Assembly (NCBI GenBank): GCA_938091805.1
Contig: CALKGV010000081.1
Location: forward strand, 1-48,461
Source: an uncultured archaeon
GTDB taxonomy: Archaea > Thermoproteota > Bathyarchaeia > Bathyarchaeales > DTEX01
Direction: 5' to 3'
DNA length: 48,461 nt
Position numbers and translations under genes: made by a program. How positions within the stretch are numbered: the stretch's first letter is position 1; every line of letters starts with the position of its first letter. This document shows, in pieces, positions 37,983-48,369 of the stretch. A model generated the notes under the pieces. The model had not been told where the DNA came from, did not search any database, and saw only the letters and a list, made by a program, of their open reading frames with translations.

Positions 37983-39038
37983 TCATAGCGACCAATAGCG
38001 CGATTGAATCCTCTTAACAATTTCAACCACTTTTTCCGCTTCTTTTTGAGATTTTAGGTTTATAGGTGGACGTCGATCCTTCACCTTAAAATATGCACCG
38101 GCCATTTTAGCTATGCATGCCGGAACAATTTTTTTAAGGAAACCAAGATTATATCCACCCTCAAGAATCGCAGCTAATCTGCCATCGCATATTTTGTGAG
38201 CTAAATCTAACAAGATATGAAATATTTTCGGATATAAGTATGCAGATAACGAAAGATATGCAACAGGGTCCCTGTAGTAGCCGTCGAAGCCGGCTGAAAT
38301 CAGCATAAATTGCGGTTTATACTGGCTAATTACGGGCAGAACAATAGTTTTTAGAGCCATTAAATATGCTGCGTCTCCGGTCCTGTATGGAAGGGGAATG
38401 TTAACTGTGTACCCTAGCCCTTCATCAACGCCCACTTCACCTATAAATCCTGTTCTCGGAAATTCGGTCGGATCCTCATGAATACTTATAAATAGCACAT
38501 TATTTGTGTCGTAGAAGATCTCCTGAGTTCCATTTCCATGATGGGCATCAATATCAAAGATTAAAACTCTCTTTAAACCCATCTTCTCGTTAAGGTATTT
38601 GGCAGCCAGGGCAACGTTATTGAATATGCAGAATCCAAGCGAAAAGTTTGGTCCAGCATGATGCCCCGGAGGCCTAACAATGGCGAAGGCATTGTCAAAT
38701 TTTTTGTCCATGACTTTCTGAACTGCCCTTATCGCTCCGCCAGCTGCTAACATTGCAACATTAAAGCTTTCTTTGGAAACGGGAGTTTCATCGTCAATTA
38801 GGCCCCCTCCAGAATCGCAGATGAATCTTATTTTCCCTACATATTCTGGAATGTGGATTAACAGCAGGTCCTCTAGGCTTATAGATCTCGGTTCAATAAG
38901 CATGCATTCTTTATCCCTGAGCAATCCGCTTCTCTCAATTCCCATAATTATTGCAGTTAGGCGCTGAGGGTTCTCCGGATGCCCCTTTCCAGTTTTATGC
39001 TCAAGATATTTATGTGAGTATATTACCGCCGTCCTCAT
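37983..39038 (-). CDS. Histone deacetylase/AcuC-AphA superfamily protein
   Basis: AIVRPPGHHAGPNFSLGFCIFNNVALAA, VLIFDIDAHHGNGTQEIFYD, and ISAGFDGYYRDP. Confidence 0.94.
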   Translation of the reverse strand: MRTAVIYSHKYLEHKTGKGHPENPQRLTAIIMGIERSGLLRDKECMLIEPRSISLEDLLLIHIPEYVGKIRFICDSGGGLIDDETPVSKESFNVAMLAAGGAIRAVQKVMDKKFDNAFAIVRPPGHHAGPNFSLGFCIFNNVALAAKYLNEKMGLKRVLIFDIDAHHGNGTQEIFYDTNNVLFISIHEDPTEFPRTGFIGEVGVDEGLGYTVNIPLPYRTGDAAYLMALKTIVLPVISQYKPQFMLISAGFDGYYRDPVAYLSLSAYLYPKIFHILLDLAHKICDGRLAAILEGGYNLGFLKKIVPACIAKMAGAYFKVKDRRPPINLKSQKEAEKVVEIVKRIQSRYWSL

Positions 39039-40498
39039 CTGATCTGCTTCACCCCCTCAAACAATTGGTTAATAAGTCCCCGCGTGTCCAACCCCATTCT
39101 TTTACCCAATTTTCTAAGCGCTTTACTGACGCCGGTCCCATACTGGATGGCCTTCTTAGGTCTGAGGCATGCTTCAGGCGGCAGACCAATATTCTCAGCA
39201 AGCTTCCTAAGTATCCTCTTTCTTAAAGTATCGTTTTCCGATTCAATTTTTAATGTGGCAGGCAGGCTTAATACAAAAGACATAAGATCATAGTCTGCAT
39301 AGGGAAATCTTACTTCAACATTATGGAAGGAGCATAATTTCTCATCTTGCTCCAAACTGGTTTCACATAGGCTAAGCGCATCACGATGAAGGAGACCCTC
39401 AATTTTTCCTTCAAGTTTTCCGTAATCCCTAAGATATTTATGGTAACCGGCGAATATTTCGTCGCTCCCCTGACCGGACAGCAGGATTCTGTAACCCATT
39501 TTTGAGGATACTTCAGCAGTCCAGAATATTGGTATGCCTATAGAAGCCCTCAGCGCATCGGCGCTTTCAATTAACCATAAGACCTTGCGTAAATCTCTTT
39601 CAACGCGATCTAGAGAATACGCTTCAGCCCTGAAGGGCAAACCGATACTTTCAGCCATCTTTTCAGCATATTCTAGTTCCTTCGAGCCCTCTAACCCCAC
39701 GCATATTAAAAGCGCTTCTACCTTGATCTTCTTCGCCAAAGCGGCGATTATGCTGCTGTCCAGCCCGCCTGAAAACGCTATGGAAACCTCTTTCACGTCA
39801 GCGGTTCTCATCCTTACTGAGTTCAAAAGTAAATCATGCAGCCTTTTGATAACATCCTTCTCTTCCAAGGACCCTGCTATTCTTCTTTCTATGGTTTTAA
39901 CTGGAACTAACCTCACATCTCCGCCGCAAATCTTGGCTAAATTGCCTGGTGGAAAAGATTTTATGCAGTCCTCTTCAATTCCGATTGACCATAATGCCTT
40001 CCGTTCTGAAGCTAACGCATAAACATGTTCGTCCTCGCCGAAGTATAACGGGACGGGGCCAACCGGATCCCGTCCAACGATTAATTTTCCGCCTTTCTTA
40101 AGGATAATAAAGATGAAAGAGCCGTTCAGCATATTGATTAAATTTCTGGCTGCTTTCCAAGAATCGCCTCCAGATTTCTCTATTAAATCCGACACTTTAC
40201 TTTTCTCACTAGGAGTGAAAGTTCTTCCCTCAAAGAGGACCTTAAGGTCGCTAATTTCCATAAGTTGAGGGGCATCACCTGGAAGTATCTGCTTAAAATT
40301 GCAGCCCAGAACCACATTTGATTTCATGCCTGCAGAGTTTATCTCCATCTCTTCAAGAGATTTCGTAATAATAATTTTTTCACCATCAGATAACCCATAA
40401 GCCTCCGCGCCCCTATGCCTAAGGACGTTGAGCATTTTAACGGCTTTCGAAACAACATTTTCGTCTCGCTTAGATAATATGGCAATTGCAGCGCCCAT
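39035..40498 (-). CDS. Asparagine synthetase-like protein with Cys-less GATase II domain
   Basis: PP-loop VSIAFSGGLDSSIIAALAKK and LSGQGSDEIFAGYHKYL. The N-terminus reads MGAAIAILSK instead of MCGI. Confidence 0.85.
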   Translation of the reverse strand: MGAAIAILSKRDENVVSKAVKMLNVLRHRGAEAYGLSDGEKIIITKSLEEMEINSAGMKSNVVLGCNFKQILPGDAPQLMEISDLKVLFEGRTFTPSEKSKVSDLIEKSGGDSWKAARNLINMLNGSFIFIILKKGGKLIVGRDPVGPVPLYFGEDEHVYALASERKALWSIGIEEDCIKSFPPGNLAKICGGDVRLVPVKTIERRIAGSLEEKDVIKRLHDLLLNSVRMRTADVKEVSIAFSGGLDSSIIAALAKKIKVEALLICVGLEGSKELEYAEKMAESIGLPFRAEAYSLDRVERDLRKVLWLIESADALRASIGIPIFWTAEVSSKMGYRILLSGQGSDEIFAGYHKYLRDYGKLEGKIEGLLHRDALSLCETSLEQDEKLCSFHNVEVRFPYADYDLMSFVLSLPATLKIESENDTLRKRILRKLAENIGLPPEACLRPKKAIQYGTGVSKALRKLGKRMGLDTRGLINQLFEGVKQIR

Positions 40499-40612
40499 GA
40501 TTTGACCATGCCCCACATCATAAATTACCCATCCATCAGATTAATATTCTTGAACCTAAATTCTATGATTAGGTGCAATCCGCCCGGGACATGGTTTGCT
40601 GGAGGTGAACCC

Positions 40613-41983
40613 TTGCCAATTCTACCCATAGACACAGGGCGTTATGGAACCCCCGAAATGCTGGCGATCTTTGAGGAGGAGAATTACGTTCAGAAGATGC
40701 TTGATGTGGAGGCAGCTCTCGCTTGGGCCCAAAGCGAGGTTGGCGAAATACCGAGGGAGGACGCTGAAAGAATAATGCAAATGGCCACAATTAAACATGT
40801 CAAAATCAGCCGCGTGAAGGAGATTGAAAGGAAGATAAAGCATGATGTTATGGCGCTTGTCAAGGCGCTTGCTGAAGTTTGCGGATTAAGCGGCGCATAT
40901 GTGCATTTAGGCGCAACAAGCTACGATATTGTAGACACCGCTAAGGCTCTGCAGATTAAAGATGCTTTAGATATAATCGCCCGCCGACTGGATGATCTGG
41001 AACTTATACTGCTCAAGTTGGCTGACCGCTACAAAAATACAATAATGATGGGGAGAACCCACGGTCAGCACGCTCTGCCCATAACTTTTGGATTGAAGAT
41101 GGCGGTTTGGATGCGGGAAGTCTCAAGGCATATCCAAAGACTTAGAGAATGTAGAAAACGCATTTTGGTGGGCAAAATGAGCGGAGCGGTTGGTACACAA
41201 GCCGGTTTAGGACCAAACGCCATAAAGATTCAAAATCTCGTAATGGAAAGGCTAGGGTTACAAGCGCCCGAAGTTTCAACCCAGATAGTTCAACGGGACA
41301 GGCATGCGGAGCTCATATGCTTGTTGGCCATTATAGCGTCTTCACTTGATAAATTTGCAACCGAGATAAGGGAGCTGCAAAGGACTGAGATAGCTGAGGT
41401 TTTCGAACCGTTTGAAAAGCAGATGCAGGTTGGAAGCTCAACAATGCCTCACAAGCGTAACCCGGAAATATGCGAGAGAGTATGCGGATTAGCTAAGGTC
41501 TTGAGGGGACTCGTTGTATCAGCATTGGAGAATGTACCTACGTGGCATGAGAGAGACTTAACTCAATCATCCTCAGAAAGGTTCATTATACCGGAAGCTT
41601 GCATCCTAGTCGACTATATGTTAAGTTTAATGATTCACGTTCTCTCAAACCTGGAAGTCGACGAGGAAAGAATGAGAAAGAACATTGATATAACCGCTGG
41701 TAGAGCCATGTCTGAGGCTGTTATGCTAGCCCTAGTGAGAAAGGGTATAAGTAGGCAGGATGCTCATGAAATTCTACGTCGGCTAACAATAAAAAGCATT
41801 TCTGAAAATAAACCCTTCAGAGATATTCTGCTAGAGGATGAAGCCATCAAGAAAATTCTAGCTGAAAATGAGATTGATGAGGCTTTGAAACCAGAAAATT
41901 ATTTAGGTACAGCAGTTAAGCAGGTTGAGATGGCAATAGATGAGACTATTAAGGAGAGGCTTCAAAGAGGCTTGCAAAATTGA
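40613..41983 (+). CDS. purB: Adenylosuccinate lyase
   Basis: GRTHGQHALPITFGLKMAVW and signature VGSSTMPHKRNPEICE. TTG start at 40613 with GGAGGTG at 40601-40607. Confidence 0.95.
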   Translation: MPILPIDTGRYGTPEMLAIFEEENYVQKMLDVEAALAWAQSEVGEIPREDAERIMQMATIKHVKISRVKEIERKIKHDVMALVKALAEVCGLSGAYVHLGATSYDIVDTAKALQIKDALDIIARRLDDLELILLKLADRYKNTIMMGRTHGQHALPITFGLKMAVWMREVSRHIQRLRECRKRILVGKMSGAVGTQAGLGPNAIKIQNLVMERLGLQAPEVSTQIVQRDRHAELICLLAIIASSLDKFATEIRELQRTEIAEVFEPFEKQMQVGSSTMPHKRNPEICERVCGLAKVLRGLVVSALENVPTWHERDLTQSSSERFIIPEACILVDYMLSLMIHVLSNLEVDEERMRKNIDITAGRAMSEAVMLALVRKGISRQDAHEILRRLTIKSISENKPFRDILLEDEAIKKILAENEIDEALKPENYLGTAVKQVEMAIDETIKERLQRGLQN

Positions 41984-42687
41984 TTGAAACATATGTTGGC
42001 ACATCTGGCTGGATGTACAGCTGGAATAAGGGCGGAAGCCTAGATTGGTACATTAATTATTCCGGTCTAAATGCTGTGGAGTTAAATGCAAGCTTTTATA
42101 GGTTTCCTTTTCAAAACGCTATCAAATCATGGAAAACTAAAGGTGGCGGACTCAGATGGTCTATTAAAGTTAACCGGCTGATAACTCACACCTTCAAGTT
42201 TAATGAAAGGGCGTTTAGAGCATGGATGAGGTTTAAGGAATTGTTTGAACCTATGGATCATTTAATTGACTTCTACCTATTTCAGCTCCCGCCATCAATA
42301 AGCATATCCAGCCAGCCTAAAATAGAGGCCTTTGTGGAGAAAACAGGTTTAAGAGAAAGATTTGCCCTTGAACCGAGAAACATGACCTGGTTTAATGATG
42401 GTATCGTTAAATGGGCTTCCAACCTCGGCATAACCATAGTAAGTGTTGACTGCCCGGATTTGCCGCAAACCATCTTCAACTTAAACGGCATAATTTATGA
42501 ACGCATGCATGGCAGAACAATGTGGTATGGACATTACTACTCAACTGATGAGCTAAAGGACGTTGCTGAGAGAATTGTTAAGATGGAAGCGCATAAAGTC
42601 TATGTTTTCTTTAATAATAATCATGCGATGCTTGAAAATTCCAGAGAAATGCTGGACATATTAAGGCGCCTAAGTAAGGGCCCTTAG
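41980..42687 (+). CDS. DUF72 domain protein
   Basis: VGTSGWMYSWNKGGSLDWYINYSGLNAVELNASFYRFP and C-terminal KVYVFFNNNHAMLENS. Overlaps the purB stop. Confidence 0.88.
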   Translation: MIETYVGTSGWMYSWNKGGSLDWYINYSGLNAVELNASFYRFPFQNAIKSWKTKGGGLRWSIKVNRLITHTFKFNERAFRAWMRFKELFEPMDHLIDFYLFQLPPSISISSQPKIEAFVEKTGLRERFALEPRNMTWFNDGIVKWASNLGITIVSVDCPDLPQTIFNLNGIIYERMHGRTMWYGHYYSTDELKDVAERIVKMEAHKVYVFFNNNHAMLENSREMLDILRRLSKGP

Positions 42688-42689
42688 AA

Positions 42690-43976
42690 TTAGAGAATTC
42701 TTGCCTCTAAGTAGTTTTTTCGGGTTTCAACGATTTTAACCTTAATGATCCTTCCTAAGAGGTTATTTTCGCTTTTCACAACAATAGGCTTATAAGCGAA
42801 GTTTCTTCCAATCCATGAGTTGCCGCGGCCCTTCTCGTCTATTAGGATTTCTCCCTCCCAACCTAACCATCTAGCGTTTCTTTCAAATAAGATTTTGTTG
42901 GTAATCTCAGTTAACATTCGGCTTCTAAACACTATTTTTTTAGCGTCTACTTGCTTCATGCGTTCAGCCGGCGTGTTTGGCCTTGGGAAGAATTTAGATA
43001 TATTAACTATGTCCGGTTTAATCTCCTCAATAAGTCTCAGCGTTCTTTCAAATGCTTCCTTGCCCTCACTTGGGAAGCCGCAGATAACATCTGTGGCAAT
43101 AGTTACGTCCGGTATTTCTCTCCTGAAGGAATAGACAATGCTTTTAAACTCCTCAACAGTATACCTCCGATTCATCATTTTTAAAACATCGTTGTCCCCG
43201 CTTTGAACTGGTAAATGCAGAAACTTGAAAATCCGCCTATCTTTATAGGCGGATATCAGATCCGGAAGAATTTTTAATGTGTGATCTGGGTTCATCATAC
43301 CAACCCTTATAAAAAAGTTTCCCTCAATACTACAGCACTCTTTAAGCAAGGCTGCCAAGTTAGTTCCTATATCAAAACCATAGGCTCCATTATCCTGCGA
43401 TGTTAACCAAATCTCCTTAATGCCCTCTGAAATCGCCCTCTGCAATCTATCAACTATTGAATTGACCGGATATGAAAACAGTGAACCTCTAGCGAACCTA
43501 ACGCAGCAGAATGCACACGCACCGAGACAGCCTTCTGAGATGGGTATTATCTCAATAACTGGGCTAAGCCTGATGTGGGGTTCCTCAACCTTAACGGGTG
43601 GTTTCTCAGAGAAAAAGATTTTATTTCTCTCGCCTCTTTCAGCAGATCTTAATGCCAAAACAATCTTATTAATACTATGCGGGTCTAAAACGGCGGAGAA
43701 ATTTGGGGCAACTTTAATTATTAATTTAAGGTTTATTTTCGGAAGACAGCCGGTGATAATAAGCGGCTTGTTTAAAGCGCTTAATAGACGTAATCTCTCT
43801 AGCATGCGATCTTCAGTTGGCTTCTTGACCCCACATGTATTCACTAAAATAAAGTCGGCATCTTCAGGATTACTGGATATTTTATAACTAGAATTGCTTA
43901 TGTATGCAAGCATTATTTCGAGATCCGCCTTATTTGCCGCACAACCATAACTCTCCAAATAAACGCTTTTTTCCAT
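42690..43976 (-). CDS. tRNA t6A37 methylthiotransferase, archaeal e-CDKAL type (MiaB/MtaB radical SAM)
   Basis: VYLESYGCAANKADLEIML, SEGCLGACAFCCVRFARG radical SAM cysteines, DVICGFPSEGKEAFERTL, and C-terminal TRAM-like region. Confidence 0.93.
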   Translation of the reverse strand: MEKSVYLESYGCAANKADLEIMLAYISNSSYKISSNPEDADFILVNTCGVKKPTEDRMLERLRLLSALNKPLIITGCLPKINLKLIIKVAPNFSAVLDPHSINKIVLALRSAERGERNKIFFSEKPPVKVEEPHIRLSPVIEIIPISEGCLGACAFCCVRFARGSLFSYPVNSIVDRLQRAISEGIKEIWLTSQDNGAYGFDIGTNLAALLKECCSIEGNFFIRVGMMNPDHTLKILPDLISAYKDRRIFKFLHLPVQSGDNDVLKMMNRRYTVEEFKSIVYSFRREIPDVTIATDVICGFPSEGKEAFERTLRLIEEIKPDIVNISKFFPRPNTPAERMKQVDAKKIVFRSRMLTEITNKILFERNARWLGWEGEILIDEKGRGNSWIGRNFAYKPIVVKSENNLLGRIIKVKIVETRKNYLEARIL

Positions 43977-44284
43977 GTTACCGCCCATGGAGGCTACAGA
44001 TTCAACGCCTAAGTTCTCCATAATCTTTAACATCCCTTTGTAACTCAACAAAAACATCGAAATCACTTATATAAGCTTAAACTCGACCATGTAATCCTTA
44101 AACTAAAATTTCAAATACTATGATAAGATATTTGAGGAAAATACTCATAACCTTTAGTAAGCGATCAACAACCCTATCCGATAGACTTATAAGTAAATGG
44201 CATAAACATGTTTAAATCATATTTTTATATTAATATGCAGCAATTTATTGAATTTACTCACTCATTTTCTTCAAGGTGATCGGA

Positions 44285-44452
44285 TTGAAGCTCATTACAA
44301 TATATCTTCCAGAACCGTATCTAGAAGCTTTAGATGAGTTGGTGAATAAGCGATATTATCCTCACAGAGCTGAGGCTATAAGGGCGGCAATTCGAGATCT
44401 AATTGAAATTGAATTATGGGGACGGAAGCAACATGGCAAAGCTAGCAGATAA
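44285..44452 (+). CDS. Small ribbon-helix-helix DNA-binding protein (CdrS-like), not in ORF track
   Basis: Manual translation from [61 protein letters not shown] pattern; AGGTGAT RBS upstream and TATA-like TTTTTATATTA at ~44221. Overlaps the ftsZ start. Confidence 0.85.
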   Translation: MKLITIYLPEPYLEALDELVNKRYYPHRAEAIRAAIRDLIEIELWGRKQHGKASR

Positions 44453-45548
44453 AGCATTACAGTATATGTGGAATGAGAACTTGCAGGGCGGTCTGCGGGA
44501 GCCAGGGTACTGTCGCATAACCGTTGTTGGTGTTGGCGGTGCAGGAAATAACACTGTAAATAGATTGATGGAGTCAGGCATAATTGGCGCGGAATGCATT
44601 GCAATTAATACAGACCTACAGCATTTAAATGCTACGCATGCTCATCAAAAAATCCTGATAGGTGAGAAGCTTACACGGGGACTTGGCTCAGGCGGGGATC
44701 CAAATATCGGCAGGGCTGCAATTGAAGAGTCAATAGAAAATGTGGAAAAAGTTCTAACTGATGTTGATGTAGTATTTGTGACAGCTGGAATGGGTGGTGG
44801 AACAGGGACAGGTGCGGCGCCAGTTGTGGCTAGACTTGCCCGCGAGAAGGGAGCAATAGTTGTAGGTGTAGTTACGATGCCTTTCAAGATAGAGAGGGGA
44901 AGAATAACTTACGCCCTCAAAGGATTAACTGAGATGCGAAGAGAATGTGACACCGTCATAGTAATAGATAACAATAAGTTAATGTGGCTTGTACCACACC
45001 TCCCAATAAATGAAGCGTTCAAAGTTGGGGATCAAGTTTTAGCTAATATGATAAAGGGGATCACTGAAGTCATATCTATGCCAAGCCTAATAAACCTAGA
45101 CTTCGCTGATTTCAGGACAATAATGAGGCGAGGCGGCGTCGCTATAGCAGGAGTGGGCGAGTCAAACGCACCCAATAGAGCTGAAGACGCTGTTCAGAAA
45201 GCCTTAAGGATGCCCCTGCTAGACATCGACTATAGCGGCGCAAATGGAGCCTTAATTCATGTTTCAAGCGATGAAAGCCTAACTATTGAGGAGGCAAATA
45301 GGGTTGGTGAGATCATAACTCAAATGATGAGCGAAGATGCCCTCGTCATCTGGGGTGCAAGGGTTGACCCAAGTCTGGCCGGGACCCTTAAGGTTACACT
45401 GGTTATGACCGGCGTTAAGTCGCCATATTTGCTGAGCGGCTTCGGGTCAAAGGCTGTTGAAGTATATGATTTAGATCCGGAAAAAACCTCGGAGAAACAG
45501 TTAAAATCTGATCTTAGCTTGCAGAAAATACCTATTTTGAGCGATTGA
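44433..45548 (+). CDS. ftsZ: Cell division protein FtsZ
   Basis: [17 protein letters not shown], tubulin signature [18 protein letters not shown], and NNKLMWL. Start revised to [10 protein letters not shown]. Confidence 0.97.
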   Translation: MAKLADKALQYMWNENLQGGLREPGYCRITVVGVGGAGNNTVNRLMESGIIGAECIAINTDLQHLNATHAHQKILIGEKLTRGLGSGGDPNIGRAAIEESIENVEKVLTDVDVVFVTAGMGGGTGTGAAPVVARLAREKGAIVVGVVTMPFKIERGRITYALKGLTEMRRECDTVIVIDNNKLMWLVPHLPINEAFKVGDQVLANMIKGITEVISMPSLINLDFADFRTIMRRGGVAIAGVGESNAPNRAEDAVQKALRMPLLDIDYSGANGALIHVSSDESLTIEEANRVGEIITQMMSEDALVIWGARVDPSLAGTLKVTLVMTGVKSPYLLSGFGSKAVEVYDLDPEKTSEKQLKSDLSLQKIPILSD

Positions 45549-45551
45549 TCT

Positions 45552-46217
45552 CTAGCATATGCTAGATTTAGCAGATAAACTCCAAATCTTTTTTATTCTT
45601 AATATCAATGGGATTCCTTTACCAAAAGGCACGGTCAACCCCTTTCTTATCGCTTCAATAATATCATCAACGCTCGCTTCATCGTTTTCTATAATCGTAT
45701 AGGCTGAACCTAAAGTTTCAGGAATATGGGAGTCACTTCCAGCGGTCTGGGGTATGCGGTAGCGGACAGCAAATTTCTTGGACAAATATGTTAATGGAAG
45801 AAAAGGGAAAAGGGATGAGTTCACAACTTCTATTGCATCTAGACCCGAATCAATTATTTTTGGATTAAGCTTTACACCATCTTTAAAAAGTGCATAGGGA
45901 TGGGCAGCTATAGCTATCCCGCCAGCATCATGAATCCTTTCTATCGCTTCCTTAATGCTTAATCCCTTCGGTATGGGCGTTGTAATGTTTACGCCAAGTA
46001 AATGCCCGTGCTTCGTAGATGTTTCTATTCCAGGTATTATCAGAAGATCATTATCGCAGCTCTTAAGAATCTTTTCAGCTCCTTCAATGGTGTCATGATC
46101 GGTTATAGCCGCTCCATTCAGACCCCTCTTCCTCAGTTGATTAATTAGATCCGTTAGCGTTGTTAAGCCATCTTTAGAGTAGCAGGTATGAACATGCATG
46201 TCAATTTTTAATGGCAA
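45552..46217 (-). CDS. PHP domain metal-dependent phosphoesterase
   Basis: KIDMHVHTCYSKDGLTTL, ITDHDTIEGAEK, and GIAIAAHPY. Confidence 0.92.
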   Translation of the reverse strand: MPLKIDMHVHTCYSKDGLTTLTDLINQLRKRGLNGAAITDHDTIEGAEKILKSCDNDLLIIPGIETSTKHGHLLGVNITTPIPKGLSIKEAIERIHDAGGIAIAAHPYALFKDGVKLNPKIIDSGLDAIEVVNSSLFPFLPLTYLSKKFAVRYRIPQTAGSDSHIPETLGSAYTIIENDEASVDDIIEAIRKGLTVPFGKGIPLILRIKKIWSLSAKSSIC

Positions 46218-46237
46218 CTTAATCCTTACCTTTTCAT

Positions 46238-48286
46238 CTAGCTTACTTTGCTTCCAGGGCTTATGGGTTTCTCTGGCTGTATAAAGACGACTTTTTCTCC
46301 ATCTTGCGCCGCCAGGATCATAACCTCAGATTCTATACCGAATATTCTTCTAGGTTTAAGGTTGGTCACAACCACGATATACCGTCCTTCAAGATCCTCA
46401 GTCCTATAGTATTTAGCTATTCCAGCCACAGCGGTCTTTAAATTGCCCCCGCCGACATCAATAGTTAATTTTAGAAGATTTTGCGACTTAGGCACGCTTT
46501 CAACCTTGACTATTTTACCTACACGCAAATCTAGCCTAGAGAAATCTTCCATCGATATCTTTTCCGAGCTGGACCTAACCTTTTCAAGATGCTCCTGCAG
46601 CTCATCCTCTGAAGCCTCGATTTTGCTGAATAGGGGCTCAGCATTCTTAATCTTATGGCCGGCTTGCAGCGACTTAACAGCATCGTCCCATGAGATTTTT
46701 TCAGGCAAATTCAGCAAATCACGGATCTTATTCGCAGTAAACGGAATGAAGGGCTCCAGCAAAATTGAGAGAGCCTTAACTATCTGGGCTGAAACATACA
46801 GCGTGTTTGCTGTTACCCTTAAATCTGCTTTAATTGTTTCCCAAGGCTTTTTCTCATTGAAATACCTGTTTCCAATGCGGCTTAATTCAATGGATTCGCG
46901 GAGCGCGAGCTGGAGCTGGAAATTACTTAGCGCATCGTTAACGGATTTAACCTTCTCCACAATTGCGTTTAGGACGCTTTTATCCAGATCATCTAGGTCC
47001 GTAGGCTTTGGAACTTCGCTATAGAAATAAGTGTTTATGAATTTTAATGTTCTATGGATAAAGTTCCCAAGCGTATCATTCAGGTCTGAATTTACCTTAT
47101 CAATAAAGATTTTCCATGTGAAGTCCGAATCCTTGGTTTCCGGGCGAATTGAGATTAATGTGTATCTCCAATAGTCAACCGGAAACATTTCAAGGGCTTC
47201 ATCTATCCACACGCCTATTCTGCGGCTTTTAGAAGACTTCTGCCCAGCGAATATTAGCCACTCGTTTGTGCAAACGTTCCATGGAAGATTATAATCCTCA
47301 TGAGTTGCCATTAGAAGCGCTGGGAATATTAAAGTGTGAAACGGTATATTGTCTTTACCAATGAAATATAGTGTCTTGGCATCTTTATTAAACCAATAAT
47401 CTTTCCATTTTTCACTATGGCCGTGCATTTTAAAGTATTCAATAGTTGCCGAAACATAACCTAAAACAGCATCGAACCAGACATAAATGGTTTTGTCCCC
47501 AGCATCCTTAAAGGGCGCCGGTATGCCCCACTTATTGTCCCTAGTTATAGGCCTAGGTTTCAAGCCCTCCTTCAGGAGGTTCAAGCTAAAGTTCCGCGCA
47601 TTGTCTGAAAGCTGCCTATTACCTTCTATATAAGCCAAGAGCTTACCCTCAAACTTAGGCATATCGAAATACCAATGCTTAACCGTTCTCATCGCTGGAG
47701 ATGCCCCGCAAATCGCACATTTAGGCTCCCCTAGCTTAGCGGGTTCCAAAAGGCGCCCACATTGCTCGCACTGATCGCCGCGAGCGCGCTCATATCCGCA
47801 GTAGGGGCATTTTCCCTCAACAAATCTATCAGGTAGAAAGCGCTGACATTTTGGGCAGAATGGCAGTTCATCTTCTCTCGTGAAAATATAGCCGTTCCGT
47901 TCTATTTTCAGCATCAAATTCCTTACGAATTCTTTATGAACTGGGCTTTCAGTCCTAGTATAATTATCGAATGATATGCCCCATTTCCTAAATAGCGTGG
48001 AAACAATTTCGTGATTTCTATCCGTGAGCTCTTTAGGCGATATATTCTGCCTTATTGCCTCGATTTCTATGGGTGTACCGTGCTCATCTGAGCCGCTTAC
48101 AAATATGACTTCGTTGCCTTTAAGCCTATAATAGCGGGCGATAACGTCCGCTGATAAAATTGGCAGCAAATTACCTAGATGAGGCACATGATTAATGTAT
48201 GGCCAAGCGGCCGTAACTAGGACTTTCCTGAGTTTAACGCACCTCCACAGCCAAAAAATAATCGTGAATCTCATACTTAAATACAA
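46238..48286 (-). CDS. metG: Methionyl-tRNA synthetase with C-terminal tRNA-binding (OB) domain
   Basis: VTAAWPYINHVPHLGNLLPILSADVIARYYR, four CxxC zinc-knuckle pairs, FAGQKSSKSR (KMSKS-like), and C-terminal FSRLDLRVGKIVKVESVPKSQNLLKLTIDVGGG. Confidence 0.96.
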   Translation of the reverse strand: MYLSMRFTIIFWLWRCVKLRKVLVTAAWPYINHVPHLGNLLPILSADVIARYYRLKGNEVIFVSGSDEHGTPIEIEAIRQNISPKELTDRNHEIVSTLFRKWGISFDNYTRTESPVHKEFVRNLMLKIERNGYIFTREDELPFCPKCQRFLPDRFVEGKCPYCGYERARGDQCEQCGRLLEPAKLGEPKCAICGASPAMRTVKHWYFDMPKFEGKLLAYIEGNRQLSDNARNFSLNLLKEGLKPRPITRDNKWGIPAPFKDAGDKTIYVWFDAVLGYVSATIEYFKMHGHSEKWKDYWFNKDAKTLYFIGKDNIPFHTLIFPALLMATHEDYNLPWNVCTNEWLIFAGQKSSKSRRIGVWIDEALEMFPVDYWRYTLISIRPETKDSDFTWKIFIDKVNSDLNDTLGNFIHRTLKFINTYFYSEVPKPTDLDDLDKSVLNAIVEKVKSVNDALSNFQLQLALRESIELSRIGNRYFNEKKPWETIKADLRVTANTLYVSAQIVKALSILLEPFIPFTANKIRDLLNLPEKISWDDAVKSLQAGHKIKNAEPLFSKIEASEDELQEHLEKVRSSSEKISMEDFSRLDLRVGKIVKVESVPKSQNLLKLTIDVGGGNLKTAVAGIAKYYRTEDLEGRYIVVVTNLKPRRIFGIESEVMILAAQDGEKVVFIQPEKPISPGSKVS

Positions 48287-48369
48287 CGGAAAATTCTGGG
48301 AAGGTTAGCCTTTAATTTTCCGGGCTTGTAGAAAAACTTTTGGGTGTGTTTTGGTCTCTTTCATTTGCC

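Noticed and set aside
39534-40022. 162-aa plus-strand ORF
   Set aside because: Antisense to the asparagine-synthetase-like gene.
43420-43887. 155-aa plus-strand ORF
   Set aside because: Antisense to the e-CDKAL methylthiotransferase gene.
46443-47024. 193-aa plus-strand ORF
   Set aside because: Antisense shadow of metG; Ser/Leu-rich low-complexity translation.
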